DNA from: Kitasatospora aureofaciens
GTDB lineage: Bacteria; Actinomycetota; Actinomycetes; Streptomycetales; Streptomycetaceae
DNA: 64,000 nucleotides
Reading direction: 5' to 3'
Assembly: GCF_001188955.3 (NCBI RefSeq)
Contig: NZ_JPRF03000001.1
Location: 372,001 to 436,000, forward strand
Positions 33,261 to 41,574 of the stretch are shown here, in pieces (positions within the stretch are counted from its first letter, which is position 1; the number at the start of each line of letters is the position of its first letter). The position numbers were made by a program, and so were the translations under genes. The notes under the pieces are model-generated. The model had not been told where the DNA came from. It saw only the letters and a list, made by a program, of their open reading frames with translations, and made no database searches.

Positions 33261-34478
33261 CTACTGTGCGATGAAGGACCACTGCAGGTTGGGGCTGCCG
33301 TTCCAGCCCCACTGCTTGGTGACGGAGCGGCGGCGACCTGGCCGCCGCCGTCCAGGACCAGGCCCGTGGTGCGGTTGGCGATGCTGCACAGGCCGTTGCC
33401 ACGGTTTGTGATCTGCCACTGCTGGTTGGTGCCGCCGTTCCAGGGAGCTTGCTGCGCGGGTGCCCCGTTGGAGGTGGAGCCCCAGCCGTCGACTGCCATC
33501 CCGTTGGTGCGGTTGACCAGCTTGTAGTAGCCGTTGCCGAGGTCGACGGCCTGCCACTGGAGATTGGGGCTGCCGTCCCAGGTCCACTGCTTGAGGTTGC
33601 TGCCCGAGGCGACGTTGCCGCCGCTGTCCAGGGCCAGGCCGTCGGTGACGTTGCTGATCCGGAAGTAGGTGGCCGGATTGAAGATCACCTTCAGCGACGT
33701 GATGGCGTCGTTGTTGCCGGTGTTGCGCAGGTCTGTGGTGTCCGCACTGAAGGTCCACGCCGTCCCGGTGAAGTTGTCGCCGGAGTAGCCGACCAGTTGG
33801 TAGCCCGCCGGCACCCGCACGGAGGAGATGGTCCGCGCCGCCAGACCCGCACTCTGCAACTGGGCGGCCGTGTAGCCGCCCAGCACCAGGCCGGCCGCCG
33901 TGCCCGCGTACGAGACGTTGCTGTACGCGGTGACCACGCCGGTGCCCCCGGGCTGGAGGACGGGGATCTGACCGGAGAAGGTGAACTTCAGCACGTAGGC
34001 GAGGGCATTGAACGGGGCCGAGGACGACGGCAGGGTGATGTGCAGGCCGTCGCTCGCCTGGGTAGGCGCGGGCAGGCTGGTGTACGTGCCCGCGGTCGGA
34101 TTCAGCAACTGGACCGACGTCAGGGAGCTGAGGTCGATGCGGCCGCTCGCCAGGGTGCTGATGGTCGTGGAACTCCCGGGCCAGCCCAGGGCCGTGGCGT
34201 ACAGGACGGTGCTGTCCTTGCTGCGAGTGAACCGGAAGTCCGTGTTCGTGCCCGCCACGGGGGTGGTGAAGGAGCCGCCGCCCATCTTGGTCGGCCCCTC
34301 CCCGTAGACCGTCCAGGCCCGGGTGGCGTACAGGGACTCGCCGAATCGGTGGAGGTGGTCGCCGATGCCCAGAAGGACGTCCTTCTGGCCCTGGGGGATC
34401 GTCCCGTCCGCCGTCGGAGCGATGTTGAGCAGCATGTTGCCGTTCTTGCCCAGGAACCTCCGCTCGATTTCCTCCCGG
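33261..34478 (-). pseudogene. secreted alpha-L-fucosidase (GH29) tail with crystallin-like and ricin-B domains
   Basis: Starts inside the catalytic barrel (RRFLGKNGNMLLNIAP, TADGTIPQGQKDVLLGIG, TRAWTVYGEGP). It continues through the fucosidase C-terminal beta domain, a beta/gamma-crystallin-like module (VTAYSNVSYAGTAAGLVLGG, GYSGDNFTGTAWTF) and a ricin-B lectin domain (SNLKQWTWDGSPNLQWQAVD). A frameshift near 33330 separates the last ricin repeat (KQWGWNGSPNLQWSFIAQ, TAG 33261). The N-terminal two thirds of the catalytic domain and the signal peptide are gone, replaced by an IS481 fragment. Confidence 0.75.
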
Positions 34479-34479
34479 C

Positions 34480-34840
34480 TATGCCGGGGATACGACAGAG
34501 CGCCTCGTGGCGCACTTGAAGCGTTCGACCTTGCCGTTGGTCTGCGGGCGGTAGGGGCGGGTGCGCTTGTGGGCGATGCCCTCGGCGGCGAGGGCATCGC
34601 GCCAGATGTGTGAGCAGTAGCAGGCGCCGTTGTCTGGTCAGCACCCGCTGGACCGTGATCCCGGCCCGGGTGAAGAACTCGTTCGCCCGGGCCCAGAACG
34701 CGGTGGCGGTCTCCTTGCGCTCGTCGGGCAGGATCTCGCTGTAGGCCAGGCGGGAGTGGTCGTCGACGGCGTTGCGCAGGTAGCTGTAGCCCGCGCTTGA
34801 GTGCGATGGGCTGCCCGCGCGGCCGCGCACTTTGTGGGTG
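34480..34840 (-). pseudogene. IS481-family transposase fragment, frameshifted
   Basis: AGYSYLRNAVDDHSRLAYSE, ILPDERKETATAFWARA, then after a one-base insertion near 34638 TDNGACYCSHIWRDALAAEG and RPYRPQTNGKVERFK. These supply the D, D and E of an rve integrase core. The N-terminal helix-turn-helix and the real C-terminus are missing; the frame ends TAG at 34482..34480. No inverted repeats recognised. Confidence 0.7.
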
Positions 34841-35462
34841 TAGAGGCATGCGCGCGGCTACTGATGCGCTTGAGCGGCCCCCGGGCATATCTGGGTGGTC
34901 TTCTGGCTCTGCAGCCAGTCAGGGCGCTGGTCGGCCTCGCGGCGCTGCCGGTGGTTCGATTCGGGCACGGCACCTACCGCCATTCCCTTCCTGTGCCGCT
35001 GCCAGTGCGGGAGTGAGTGGGTTCGGAGATGCGTGAGCAGTGTCAAACGCCTGGTCGCGTCTCGACCGAAGTTGCTGGAGACCGGCGACGCGCCCGCCAC
35101 CTCAGGCCTCGAGTTCGTCTCCTCTCAGGCGTTCAGGGGCATCTACGTGCCGCGTGGGACACTCCGCCGCACCTACGGTGCCTGCCGTACCTCCCGCGTC
35201 TTGGTCCGCGCCGGCCACTCGGTCGCGCGGTGCACGGAGGGTCGAGCGAGGGGGCATCCGCGGACCGCACCACGGTCCCGGAGCCAGCCGCGCGGCGTCC
35301 TCCGGATCTGGTCAACGGTTGGGCTGACATTGGGGGCTCTGGCAGCTGCGGCCGCCATACCCAGCCGACTGTCCCCCAGCCCGGGTCGGCCGGTAACCTG
35401 CTGCCCCACGGGGTAGACGCGCCGTAAAAGGTTGCGGAGCCGGATGACAAGAAGGCCCAGGC
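34841..35462. other. no gene recognised
   Basis: Several overlapping open frames exist on the plus strand but none has a convincing start, domain or consistent codon bias. Probably degraded sequence between the IS481 fragment and the YihY gene, with that gene's promoter near its right end. Confidence 0.4.
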
Positions 35463-36461
35463 ATGAACCCCGTCGAACGCACCCTCCGCGCTCTCGACCG
35501 CGCCCAACAGCACCACACGGTCCCGGGAATGGTCGTCGGCGTGATCAAGAAGTACGGAGATGACCGCGGCAGTCTGCTCACAGCCCTGATCGCCTACTAC
35601 GGGTTCATGGCCCTGATCCCGCTGCTGCTCCTGCTCAGCACCATTCTCAGCTTCATCCTCCACGGACACCCCGGCGCCCAGAAGACCATCGTCAACTCCG
35701 CGCTCGCCGACTTTCCCATCATCGGCGACCAGCTCCGCCAGAACGTCCACTCCGTCCAGGGCAGCGGCCTCGCCCTCGTCGTTGCCCTCCTCGGCCTGGT
35801 ATACGGCGCGCTCGGCATCGCCCAGGTCCTTCAGCACGCCATGGCCGAGGTCTGGAACGTGCCCGGAGTGGTCCGCCCCGGCTACTTCCCGCGCCTGGCG
35901 CGCAGCCTGCTGCTGTTCAGCACCCTCGCCGTGGGCCTGCTACTCGCCACGGCCGCCGCTACCCTTGTCGCCACCACTCTTGGCGGGCTGGCCGCCCACA
36001 TCGGCGCCCTCGTCCTGTCCGCCGTGGTCAACACGGGCCTGTGCCTGGCCTGCTTTCGCATCCTGACTCCCAAGATCATCTCCACTCGCGCCCTGCTGCC
36101 CGGATGTGCGATCGCCGGGCCTTTGTTCACCGTCCTGCAGGCCTTCGGTGCCGCCCTCGTGGCCCACCAGCTGCGCCACGCCACAGCTGTCTACGGGTTC
36201 TTCGCAACCGTGATCGGCCTGCTCTCCTGGCTCGCTCTGGCCGCGACGATCACCGTGTACGCAGCCGAGACCAACGTGGTTCTGCACCGGCGACTGTGGC
36301 CGCGAAGCATTCTGCAGCCACCGCTCACCGAGGCAGACGAGAAAGTCCTGGAATCCATCGCGAACCAGGAAGAACGCCGCCCCGAGCAGCACGTCGACGT
36401 CGACTTCGACGATGACAACACGTCCCCCGAGGACGGGCGGCCGCACCAAGACGACACCTGA
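35463..36461 (+). CDS. YihY/BrkB-family membrane protein
   Basis: 332 residues from the ATG at 35463 (GAAGG upstream). Six membrane helices between ~40 and ~275, with the family motifs LLTALIAYYGFMALIPLLLL (TM1) and ATAVYGFFATVIGLLSWLAL. The cytoplasmic tail (~300-332) is acidic (VDVDFDDDNTSPED). YihY proteins were once named ribonuclease BN and are unrelated to it; the true function is unknown. It stands alone. Confidence 0.88.
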   Translation: MNPVERTLRALDRAQQHHTVPGMVVGVIKKYGDDRGSLLTALIAYYGFMALIPLLLLLSTILSFILHGHPGAQKTIVNSALADFPIIGDQLRQNVHSVQGSGLALVVALLGLVYGALGIAQVLQHAMAEVWNVPGVVRPGYFPRLARSLLLFSTLAVGLLLATAAATLVATTLGGLAAHIGALVLSAVVNTGLCLACFRILTPKIISTRALLPGCAIAGPLFTVLQAFGAALVAHQLRHATAVYGFFATVIGLLSWLALAATITVYAAETNVVLHRRLWPRSILQPPLTEADEKVLESIANQEERRPEQHVDVDFDDDNTSPEDGRPHQDDT

Positions 36462-36940
36462 CCCGTAAGGTCGGGACGAGTCGTAGGCCCCAACGAAGTG
36501 CTTACGAAAGCATTGACTGACCGGGGTCCGAGACTCCGGGCGCCTGATCTAGGCCGGTCCTTCGCACATGACGAGTTCGGATGAACTGGTAATGAATGCG
36601 ACCGGTACCCCGGTGGGGTGCCGGTCGTTGCCTGGCGTGCCGATATCCCGTTCACGGTGCGCCATTGGGGCCAGTGCAGGATGTGGTCGATGCTTGGGTT
36701 TCGGCGCCCAGGCCGGCGACTGGCCTGGGCGGCCATGTCCCTGACGCGATCGGGCGGCCGGTCTGCGCCTGGTGGGCCTGGCAAGCCGTCGCCTTCGGCT
36801 TCCCGGCTGGAGGATGGCCAGGGGCAGGAGCAACGGCACCTCGCTGCCAGCTGCAAGCCGGGTGGCTGCTCGCCTCCGCCGCCAGCTCGGCAGTCGGGGT
36901 CGGGCCGGTGCGCGGTGCGGGTGGGCTGCTCCGGGGCCGG
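36462..36940. other. no gene recognised
   Basis: The minus strand around 36545-36700 reads HILHWPQWRTVNGISARQAT, faintly like the Trp/Arg-rich end of some transposases, but too weak to call. A near-perfect hairpin, ACCGGTACCCC/GGGGTGCCGGT, lies at 36600-36625. Otherwise empty. Confidence 0.35.
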
Positions 36941-37975
36941 TCAGCGGGCTTCCTCCAGGTACTCCTCATCCTCCTCTTCCGGTTGTTCGTCCTCTTCGCC
37001 GTAGTCGCGATCGTCGTACTCGTCGTCGTTCTCGTCCTCGGGCTCCTCTTCCTCGTCGTCGTACTCGCCCTCGGGCTCTTCTTCCTCGTCGTCGTACTCC
37101 TCCTCAGGCCCCTCCTCTTCGTCGTATTCGTCTTCTCCGAGCCGGTCGTCCTCGGTGGCTTCGTCTTCCATTGCCTCCTCGTGCGTGCGCACCACCTCGC
37201 CGTCGCGGATCTCACCGCGCCAGCCTTGGGCTTCGTCGTTGGACAGGGAGACGTGCCGCTGGAAGTTCTTGAAGTCGAGGCGGAGGCGCCGGCCCTGGGC
37301 ACGCCAGATGTTGCCGGTCTTCTCGAAGAAGCCGCTGGGGTAGTACTCGACGACGAGCACGATGCGGGTCAGGTTCGGGGTGAGCTCGTGGAAGCTGACG
37401 GCCCCCCGAGTGCTGCCCTTGGCTCCTTCGGAGGTCCACACGATGCGCTCGTCCGGGATCTGCTCCTGGACCGTTGCCTTGAAGCTGCGTTTGGAGGGCC
37501 CGACTTTCACCTTCCAATCGGTGGTGACCTCATCGCCCTGTGAAACGCTCTGCACACCCTTCGCGAAGCCGCTGAAATCCTCGTACTGCGTCCAGTGGTC
37601 GTAGGCGGTGCGCACAGGGACGCCGACATCCAGCGCCTCCACGATGTTCATCGTCTTCTTGCCGGCCTTGCGGCCGGGCTTGCCGCCTCCCCCGAACGTC
37701 TCCTTGGCCTTGTCGACGACGTTGTCCTTGATGCTCTTAGCCTTCTCGGCTATGAAGGCCTTGAGCGGGGAGTCACCCTGCAGGACACGGGAACCGACCT
37801 TGGGCAGGACGCCTCCGTTCTGGGCGACGTCACCAAGGGTGTCGGTGAGGTCGGAGACCTTCTCACCCGCCTTCTCTACCAGGTGCTCCAGCTGGGCGCC
37901 GAGGAAGTTGACGACTTCTTCACGTAGTTGGTCGACTCCCGACCCGGCTGTGGACCTGTCTCCCGTGGCGGCCAT
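36941..37975 (-). CDS. SRPBCC protein with long acidic tail (gas-vesicle locus)
   Basis: 344 residues from the ATG at 37975. Residues ~1-110 form an amphipathic helical region (QLREEVVNFLGAQLEHLVEK). Residues ~112-255 form a START/SRPBCC (polyketide-cyclase-like) domain: VRTAYDHWTQYEDFSGFAKG, VEYYPSGFFEKTGN. Residues ~262-344 are almost entirely Glu/Asp/Tyr. Such proteins flank Streptomyces gvp operons and their role is unknown. It starts 4 bases after the upstream gene's stop and is transcribed away from gvpO. The 44032 protein is a tail-less paralogue. Confidence 0.82.
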   Translation of the reverse strand: MAATGDRSTAGSGVDQLREEVVNFLGAQLEHLVEKAGEKVSDLTDTLGDVAQNGGVLPKVGSRVLQGDSPLKAFIAEKAKSIKDNVVDKAKETFGGGGKPGRKAGKKTMNIVEALDVGVPVRTAYDHWTQYEDFSGFAKGVQSVSQGDEVTTDWKVKVGPSKRSFKATVQEQIPDERIVWTSEGAKGSTRGAVSFHELTPNLTRIVLVVEYYPSGFFEKTGNIWRAQGRRLRLDFKNFQRHVSLSNDEAQGWRGEIRDGEVVRTHEEAMEDEATEDDRLGEDEYDEEEGPEEEYDDEEEEPEGEYDDEEEEPEDENDDEYDDRDYGEEDEQPEEEDEEYLEEAR

Positions 37976-37978
37976 GGC

Positions 37979-38812
37979 TCACCTCCGCCGGGTCCGCGTC
38001 GACGGCTTGGCGGCGGTGCTTTTGCTCGCTGCGGTCCTTTTCGCTGCGGTCTTCTTCGCCGCGGTCTTCTTCGCCGGCGTCGGCGCTTTCTCGCGCGCGG
38101 GCTTGGATGCGGCGGTCTTCGACGTCGTGGCGCGGGCCGACGACTTCTTTGCCGCTGGCGGACTCTTGGCCGTGGTCTTCTTCCCCGCCGGTGCAGCCTT
38201 CCTGACGGGCCGGCGGGCGGCGGTCTTCGGCGCGCTGGTGCTCGGCGCCGTGCGGGAGGAGCGCGGCTGGTCACCGGCGGGTTCGGCGGTGCGGCGTCGC
38301 CGGGCCGGTTTCGCCGGACGAGTTTCCTCGGGCTCTTCCTCCTCCTCGGGCTCTTCCTCCTCCTCGGGCTCCTCCTCGTACTCGTCCTCCTCTCCGGCCT
38401 GGTCGGGCTCTTCCTCCTCCTCCGGCTCCTCGTCCCATTCCTCCTCCCCGGCTTCGGCCTCGTACGGTTCCTCCTCGTCCTGCCCCTCGTCCCGCTTCGG
38501 TTTTCCGATGTTGAGCGTGCGCTCCCTGAGCGAGTCGGCCAGCTCACCGATGCGCCGGTCGGCGGCTGCGGCGACGGCTTTCTTGCCTGTTTCCAGCAGT
38601 TCGCCGCGGACCTGTTTGTTCAGCTCGGCGACCTGCGGGACCTCGGCGAGCTTGCGTATGCCTTCGGTGGCGAGCTGGCGCGGATCCAGACCAAACCGGC
38701 GCCCGGCGAGGTAGGTGGCGGCCGCGAACGCGAGACGCCCCTTCTTCGCGCGCCCGAGTACGTAACCGCCCACGACAGCCGCCGCCAAGGCGACCTTGGT
38801 GGTGTCATTCAT
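37979..38812 (-). CDS. charged protein: acidic middle, histone-H1-like Lys/Ala tail
   Basis: 277 residues from the ATG at 38812. A hydrophobic start (~5-35, VALAAAVVGGYVLGRAKKGR) and helical region to ~105 precede a Glu-rich stretch (~108-165). A Lys/Ala/Pro/Thr-rich tail (~170-277, e.g. KKTAAKKTAAKRTAASK) follows, like histone H1 or HupS tails. Databases tend to mislabel such proteins DNA primase, and no primase motif is visible. Coupled to the SRPBCC gene downstream, it belongs to the gas-vesicle locus by position. Confidence 0.75.
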   Translation of the reverse strand: MNDTTKVALAAAVVGGYVLGRAKKGRLAFAAATYLAGRRFGLDPRQLATEGIRKLAEVPQVAELNKQVRGELLETGKKAVAAAADRRIGELADSLRERTLNIGKPKRDEGQDEEEPYEAEAGEEEWDEEPEEEEEPDQAGEEDEYEEEPEEEEEPEEEEEPEETRPAKPARRRRTAEPAGDQPRSSRTAPSTSAPKTAARRPVRKAAPAGKKTTAKSPPAAKKSSARATTSKTAASKPAREKAPTPAKKTAAKKTAAKRTAASKSTAAKPSTRTRRR

Positions 38813-38836
38813 AGGGGCATCCCTTTCCGGCGATCG

Positions 38837-38869
38837 CCCCTTCGCGAGTGATCGGCACCAGCGAAGGGG
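38837..38869. promoter_or_regulatory. inverted repeat in the divergent gas-vesicle promoter region
   Basis: CCCCTTCGC (38837-38845) and GCGAAGGGG (38861-38869) form a perfect 9-base inverted repeat, centred ~40 bases upstream of the charged-protein start and ~400 upstream of gvpO. Could be an operator; no regulator gene is nearby. Confidence 0.35.
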
Positions 38870-39253
38870 CCGTTCCTTGTCTTTCCGCGCGCGTGATGGC
38901 CGGTCTTGTGGTCGGCGCGACGCCGACATGCGGCAACGATCCGTCGCTGCGACGTCGGTCACGGCAGCCCGCGTCGGAAGCGGCGCTGGGAGAATCGGGG
39001 ATCGTGACCGCGCCGAGCCCGGCAGAAAAGAACCCAGTTCCCAGTCTGGCATGCCGCGGTGTTACCGCACCTGGAACCGATGTCGCGCCGAGTGCACGGC
39101 CCCGTACTCCACGCCCCACGCCGACCCGCCCCCGCGGAGCAGGCCTGCGGGGCCGGGGCGTGAGACACAAGTCGACGGCTATATTGGTGCATATCGGGCA
39201 TGCGTGGTATGTGAATGCTTTTGGAGCAGGCTTTCCCCGATCCGGAGAAGGGC

Positions 39254-39604
39254 ATGACCACTGGCAACGAGCACGACGAGGAACCGAGGAGGGCCGGCGC
39301 GCGTCCCACACGGTCGCCGGGCCGGACGCCGCGGCCCCGTCGGCGTGTATCCGCGCCACACGCCATGCGTATCGCCGCTCAGCAACTGCAAGACCTCCTC
39401 GGACGTGTCCCCGAGTCGGTGTCGGCCCTGAAACCCGTCGAGGGCGGCTGGCAGGCCGACGTGGAGGTGGTGGAGCTGGAACGCATCCCCGACACGACCA
39501 GCGTGCTGGCCAGCTACCGGGTAAGGCTCGACGAAGAAGGCGAACTGCAGTCGTACGAGCGGATCCGTCGCTACACCCGGGGACAGGTCGATCGCCCGAC
39601 CTGA
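39254..39604 (+). CDS. gvpO: gas vesicle protein GvpO
   Basis: 116 residues from the ATG at 39254 (GGAGAAGG just upstream; an upstream in-frame ATG at 39215 lacks a site). The N-terminus is basic and disordered. Residues ~38-116 match GvpO: MRIAAQQLQDLLGRVPESVS, VEVVELERIPDTTSVLASY and RRYTRGQ near the end. GvpO is an accessory protein needed for vesicle formation in some species. First gene of the gvp operon; TATATT at ~39180 may be part of its promoter. Confidence 0.92.
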   Translation: MTTGNEHDEEPRRAGARPTRSPGRTPRPRRRVSAPHAMRIAAQQLQDLLGRVPESVSALKPVEGGWQADVEVVELERIPDTTSVLASYRVRLDEEGELQSYERIRRYTRGQVDRPT

Positions 39605-39676
39605 CGAATCCCGCGGCGCGATGACCTGCAAGAACGCCCGCGTTCACCGTGAGGGCGGGCCGCGAAGGGAGGCGCC

Positions 39677-40120
39677 ATGACTGTGGTGCCGCAAAGCGCA
39701 GCCGGCGTTTCCCGCAGCGGGAACACCGGAAGTCTCTATGACGTCCTTGAGCTGATCCTCGACCGGGGCCTGGTCATCGACGTCTTCGTCCGGGTCTCGC
39801 TGGTCGGCATCGAGATCCTCAAGATCGACATCCGCATCGTCGTCGCCAGCGTCGACACTTACCTTCGATTCGCCGAGGCGTGCAACCGCCTCGACCTGGA
39901 ATCCGGGCGCAAAGCGCCCGCTCAGCTCACCGACATCGTGGGGGAGGTCACGGAAGGGGGTGCCCGGGGCAAGAGCAAGGGCGCGCTGAGCGGCGCCGTC
40001 GACGCTGTCACCGACGCCCTCCACCTCGGAGACGCCAACGAGGAGGAGGAAGAGGAGGAGGAGCCCGCGCCGAGGCGCACGCGGCCCGCCCGTCGGCCCA
40101 CCAGACGCCGGGAGGAATGA
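39677..40120 (+). CDS. gvpA: gas vesicle shell protein GvpA
   Basis: 147 residues; GGAGG precedes the ATG at 39677. Residues ~18-75 are the GvpA core that forms the ribs of the gas vesicle wall: SLYDVLELILDRGLVIDVFV and VRVSLVGIEILKIDIRIVVA. The remainder (~76-147) is an extension with an eight-Glu run and an Arg-rich end. Typical GvpA of cyanobacteria is ~70 residues, so this is about twice that, as in other Streptomyces. Confidence 0.95.
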   Translation: MTVVPQSAAGVSRSGNTGSLYDVLELILDRGLVIDVFVRVSLVGIEILKIDIRIVVASVDTYLRFAEACNRLDLESGRKAPAQLTDIVGEVTEGGARGKSKGALSGAVDAVTDALHLGDANEEEEEEEEPAPRRTRPARRPTRRREE

Positions 40121-40121
40121 G

Positions 40122-40835
40122 ATGGCCGTCTACGTCTACTCCATCACCGCAGCCGGTCATCCCCACGACCTGACCGGCCTCGACACGGTCGGTCCCGTCC
40201 CAGCAGCCCTGCGCTCCCTGCGGGCCGGGCCGCTGGCGGCCGTCGTCAGCGACGCACCTGCGGAACTGCGGCCCAAACGCCGAGACCTGATGGCCCACCA
40301 GGCCGTTCAGGAACGCCTCGTCGCCGACGGGGCGGTGCTGCCGCTGCGCTTCGGCCTCACCGCTCCCGACGACGACGCCGTCCGGGCCGCCCTCGACCAG
40401 CACCGCGAGGAGTACCTCCAGCGGCTGAGCCACCTGGAGGGCTGCGCCGAGTACCACATCAAGGCCGCCGTCGAGGAGGACGCCCTGCTGCGGCAGATCC
40501 TGCGGGAATCACCCAGAGCCCGGCAGCTCAACGACGACATCAAGGCGGGCAACAGCAACCCCGAGCTGCCGCTCGCCCTCGGGGAACTCGTCACGCAGGA
40601 GGTCCTCGCGCGCCAGCAGGCCCTGGCAGCCGGCATCACCGAGGCACTGCGTCCCCACACGCGCGAGGAACTGGCCTCCGAGCCCACCGGGAACGACTTC
40701 CTGAACATCTCCTTCCTCGTTGACCAAGAGCACCGAGAGCTCTTCCTCACTGCGGAAAAGGGCCTCGCCGACGAACTCGGCGCCGATTGCGACGTCCGGC
40801 TGTACGGCCCCCTGCCCGCCTACAGCTTCGTCTGA
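40122..40835 (+). CDS. gvpF: gas vesicle protein GvpF
   Basis: 237 residues; ATG one base after the gvpA stop, with GGAGG upstream. GvpF/GvpL family: MAVYVYSITAA at the start, VLPLRFGLTAPDDDAVRAAL, the VEGCAEYHIKAAV-like block (LEGCAEYHIKAAVEEDALL) and a C-terminal VRLYGPLPAYSFV. GvpF is a minor protein that binds GvpA and acts early in vesicle assembly. Confidence 0.95.
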   Translation: MAVYVYSITAAGHPHDLTGLDTVGPVPAALRSLRAGPLAAVVSDAPAELRPKRRDLMAHQAVQERLVADGAVLPLRFGLTAPDDDAVRAALDQHREEYLQRLSHLEGCAEYHIKAAVEEDALLRQILRESPRARQLNDDIKAGNSNPELPLALGELVTQEVLARQQALAAGITEALRPHTREELASEPTGNDFLNISFLVDQEHRELFLTAEKGLADELGADCDVRLYGPLPAYSFV

Positions 40836-40848
40836 AGGACGTGAAGCC

Positions 40849-41100
40849 ATGGGTCTGATCACCCAGATCCTCACCCTCCCACTCGCGCCGGTGCGCGGCA
40901 CCGTCTGGGTGCTCGAACGCGTCGTCGAAACCGCCGAGGACGAGTACTACGACCCTGCGCCCGTCGAAAACGACCTTGCCGAACTGGAGCGAGCACTCCT
41001 GGCCGGAGAGATCGACGAGGAGACCTTCGACCGGCGTGAGGACGAACTCCTCGACCGCCTCGACGAAATCCGGGCCCACACCCAGCGCCGCGCACCATGA
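40849..41100 (+). CDS. gvpG: gas vesicle protein GvpG
   Basis: 83 residues from the ATG at 40849. LPLAPVRGTVWVLERVVETA (~10-29) and the charged helical half AELERALLAGEIDEETFDRR are the GvpG signatures. GvpG is a small accessory protein of assembly. Sits between gvpF and gvpJ as in other actinomycete operons. Confidence 0.93.
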   Translation: MGLITQILTLPLAPVRGTVWVLERVVETAEDEYYDPAPVENDLAELERALLAGEIDEETFDRREDELLDRLDEIRAHTQRRAP

Positions 41101-41136
41101 CCGTGTAGCAGCCACGCGGCCGGACGGAGGACAGCA

Positions 41137-41574
41137 GTGAGTGATTCTCTCGCCAACCGTATGGGCTCGCTGCCCTCCCGGGCCGCGCCGCCCTACCAGC
41201 CGGCCTCCTCCGCCAGTCTCGCCGACATCCTGGAGCGGGTGCTGGACAAGGGCGTCGTCATCGCCGGCGACATCCAGATCAACCTCCTCGACATCGAACT
41301 GCTCACCATCAAGCTGCGCCTGCTCATCGCCTCCGTGGACAAGGCCAAGGAGATGGGCATCGACTGGTGGGAACACGACCCCTCGCTGTCCTCCCGCGCG
41401 GACCACTCCACTTCCCGTCTCGAAGAGGAGAACCAACGCCTGCGCGAACAGATCGAGGCCCTGCGCGCCGACGCCGCCCTCCCGCCCGTCAGCGCTCCGG
41501 AGGCAGCCACGCCGCGCCGCCGCCCGGCCAAGCGGCCCACCGCTCACACACGACCCGGTCCAGGTGACACATGA
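41137..41574 (+). CDS. gvpJ: gas vesicle GvpA/GvpJ-family minor shell protein
   Basis: 145 residues; GGAGG precedes the GTG at 41137. The GvpA-like core lies at ~28-85: LADILERVLDKGVVIAGDIQ and LLDIELLTIKLRLLIASVDK. A coiled coil (EEENQRLREQIEALRAD) and a basic tail follow. GvpJ-type proteins are thought to shape vesicle ends. Its stop overlaps the gvpL start (ATGA). Confidence 0.9.
   Translation: MSDSLANRMGSLPSRAAPPYQPASSASLADILERVLDKGVVIAGDIQINLLDIELLTIKLRLLIASVDKAKEMGIDWWEHDPSLSSRADHSTSRLEEENQRLREQIEALRADAALPPVSAPEAATPRRRPAKRPTAHTRPGPGDT

Noticed and set aside
33149..33280. GTG with GGGAGG upstream giving a ~40-residue frame after narK
   Set aside because: Good ribosome site, but the frame runs into the antisense of the ricin domain and shows no family; probably a truncated leftover.
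34940..34990. tRNA-like T-loop (GGTTCGATTC) near a CACC
   Set aside because: The T-stem does not pair and no D-arm or anticodon arm is found on either strand, so not a tRNA or an attachment site I can support.
38320..38460. Short tandem repeats of CTCTTCCTCCTCC type, CRISPR-like at first glance
   Set aside because: They are codons for the Glu-rich segment of the charged protein, without fixed repeat and spacer lengths. No CRISPR array was seen anywhere in the window.
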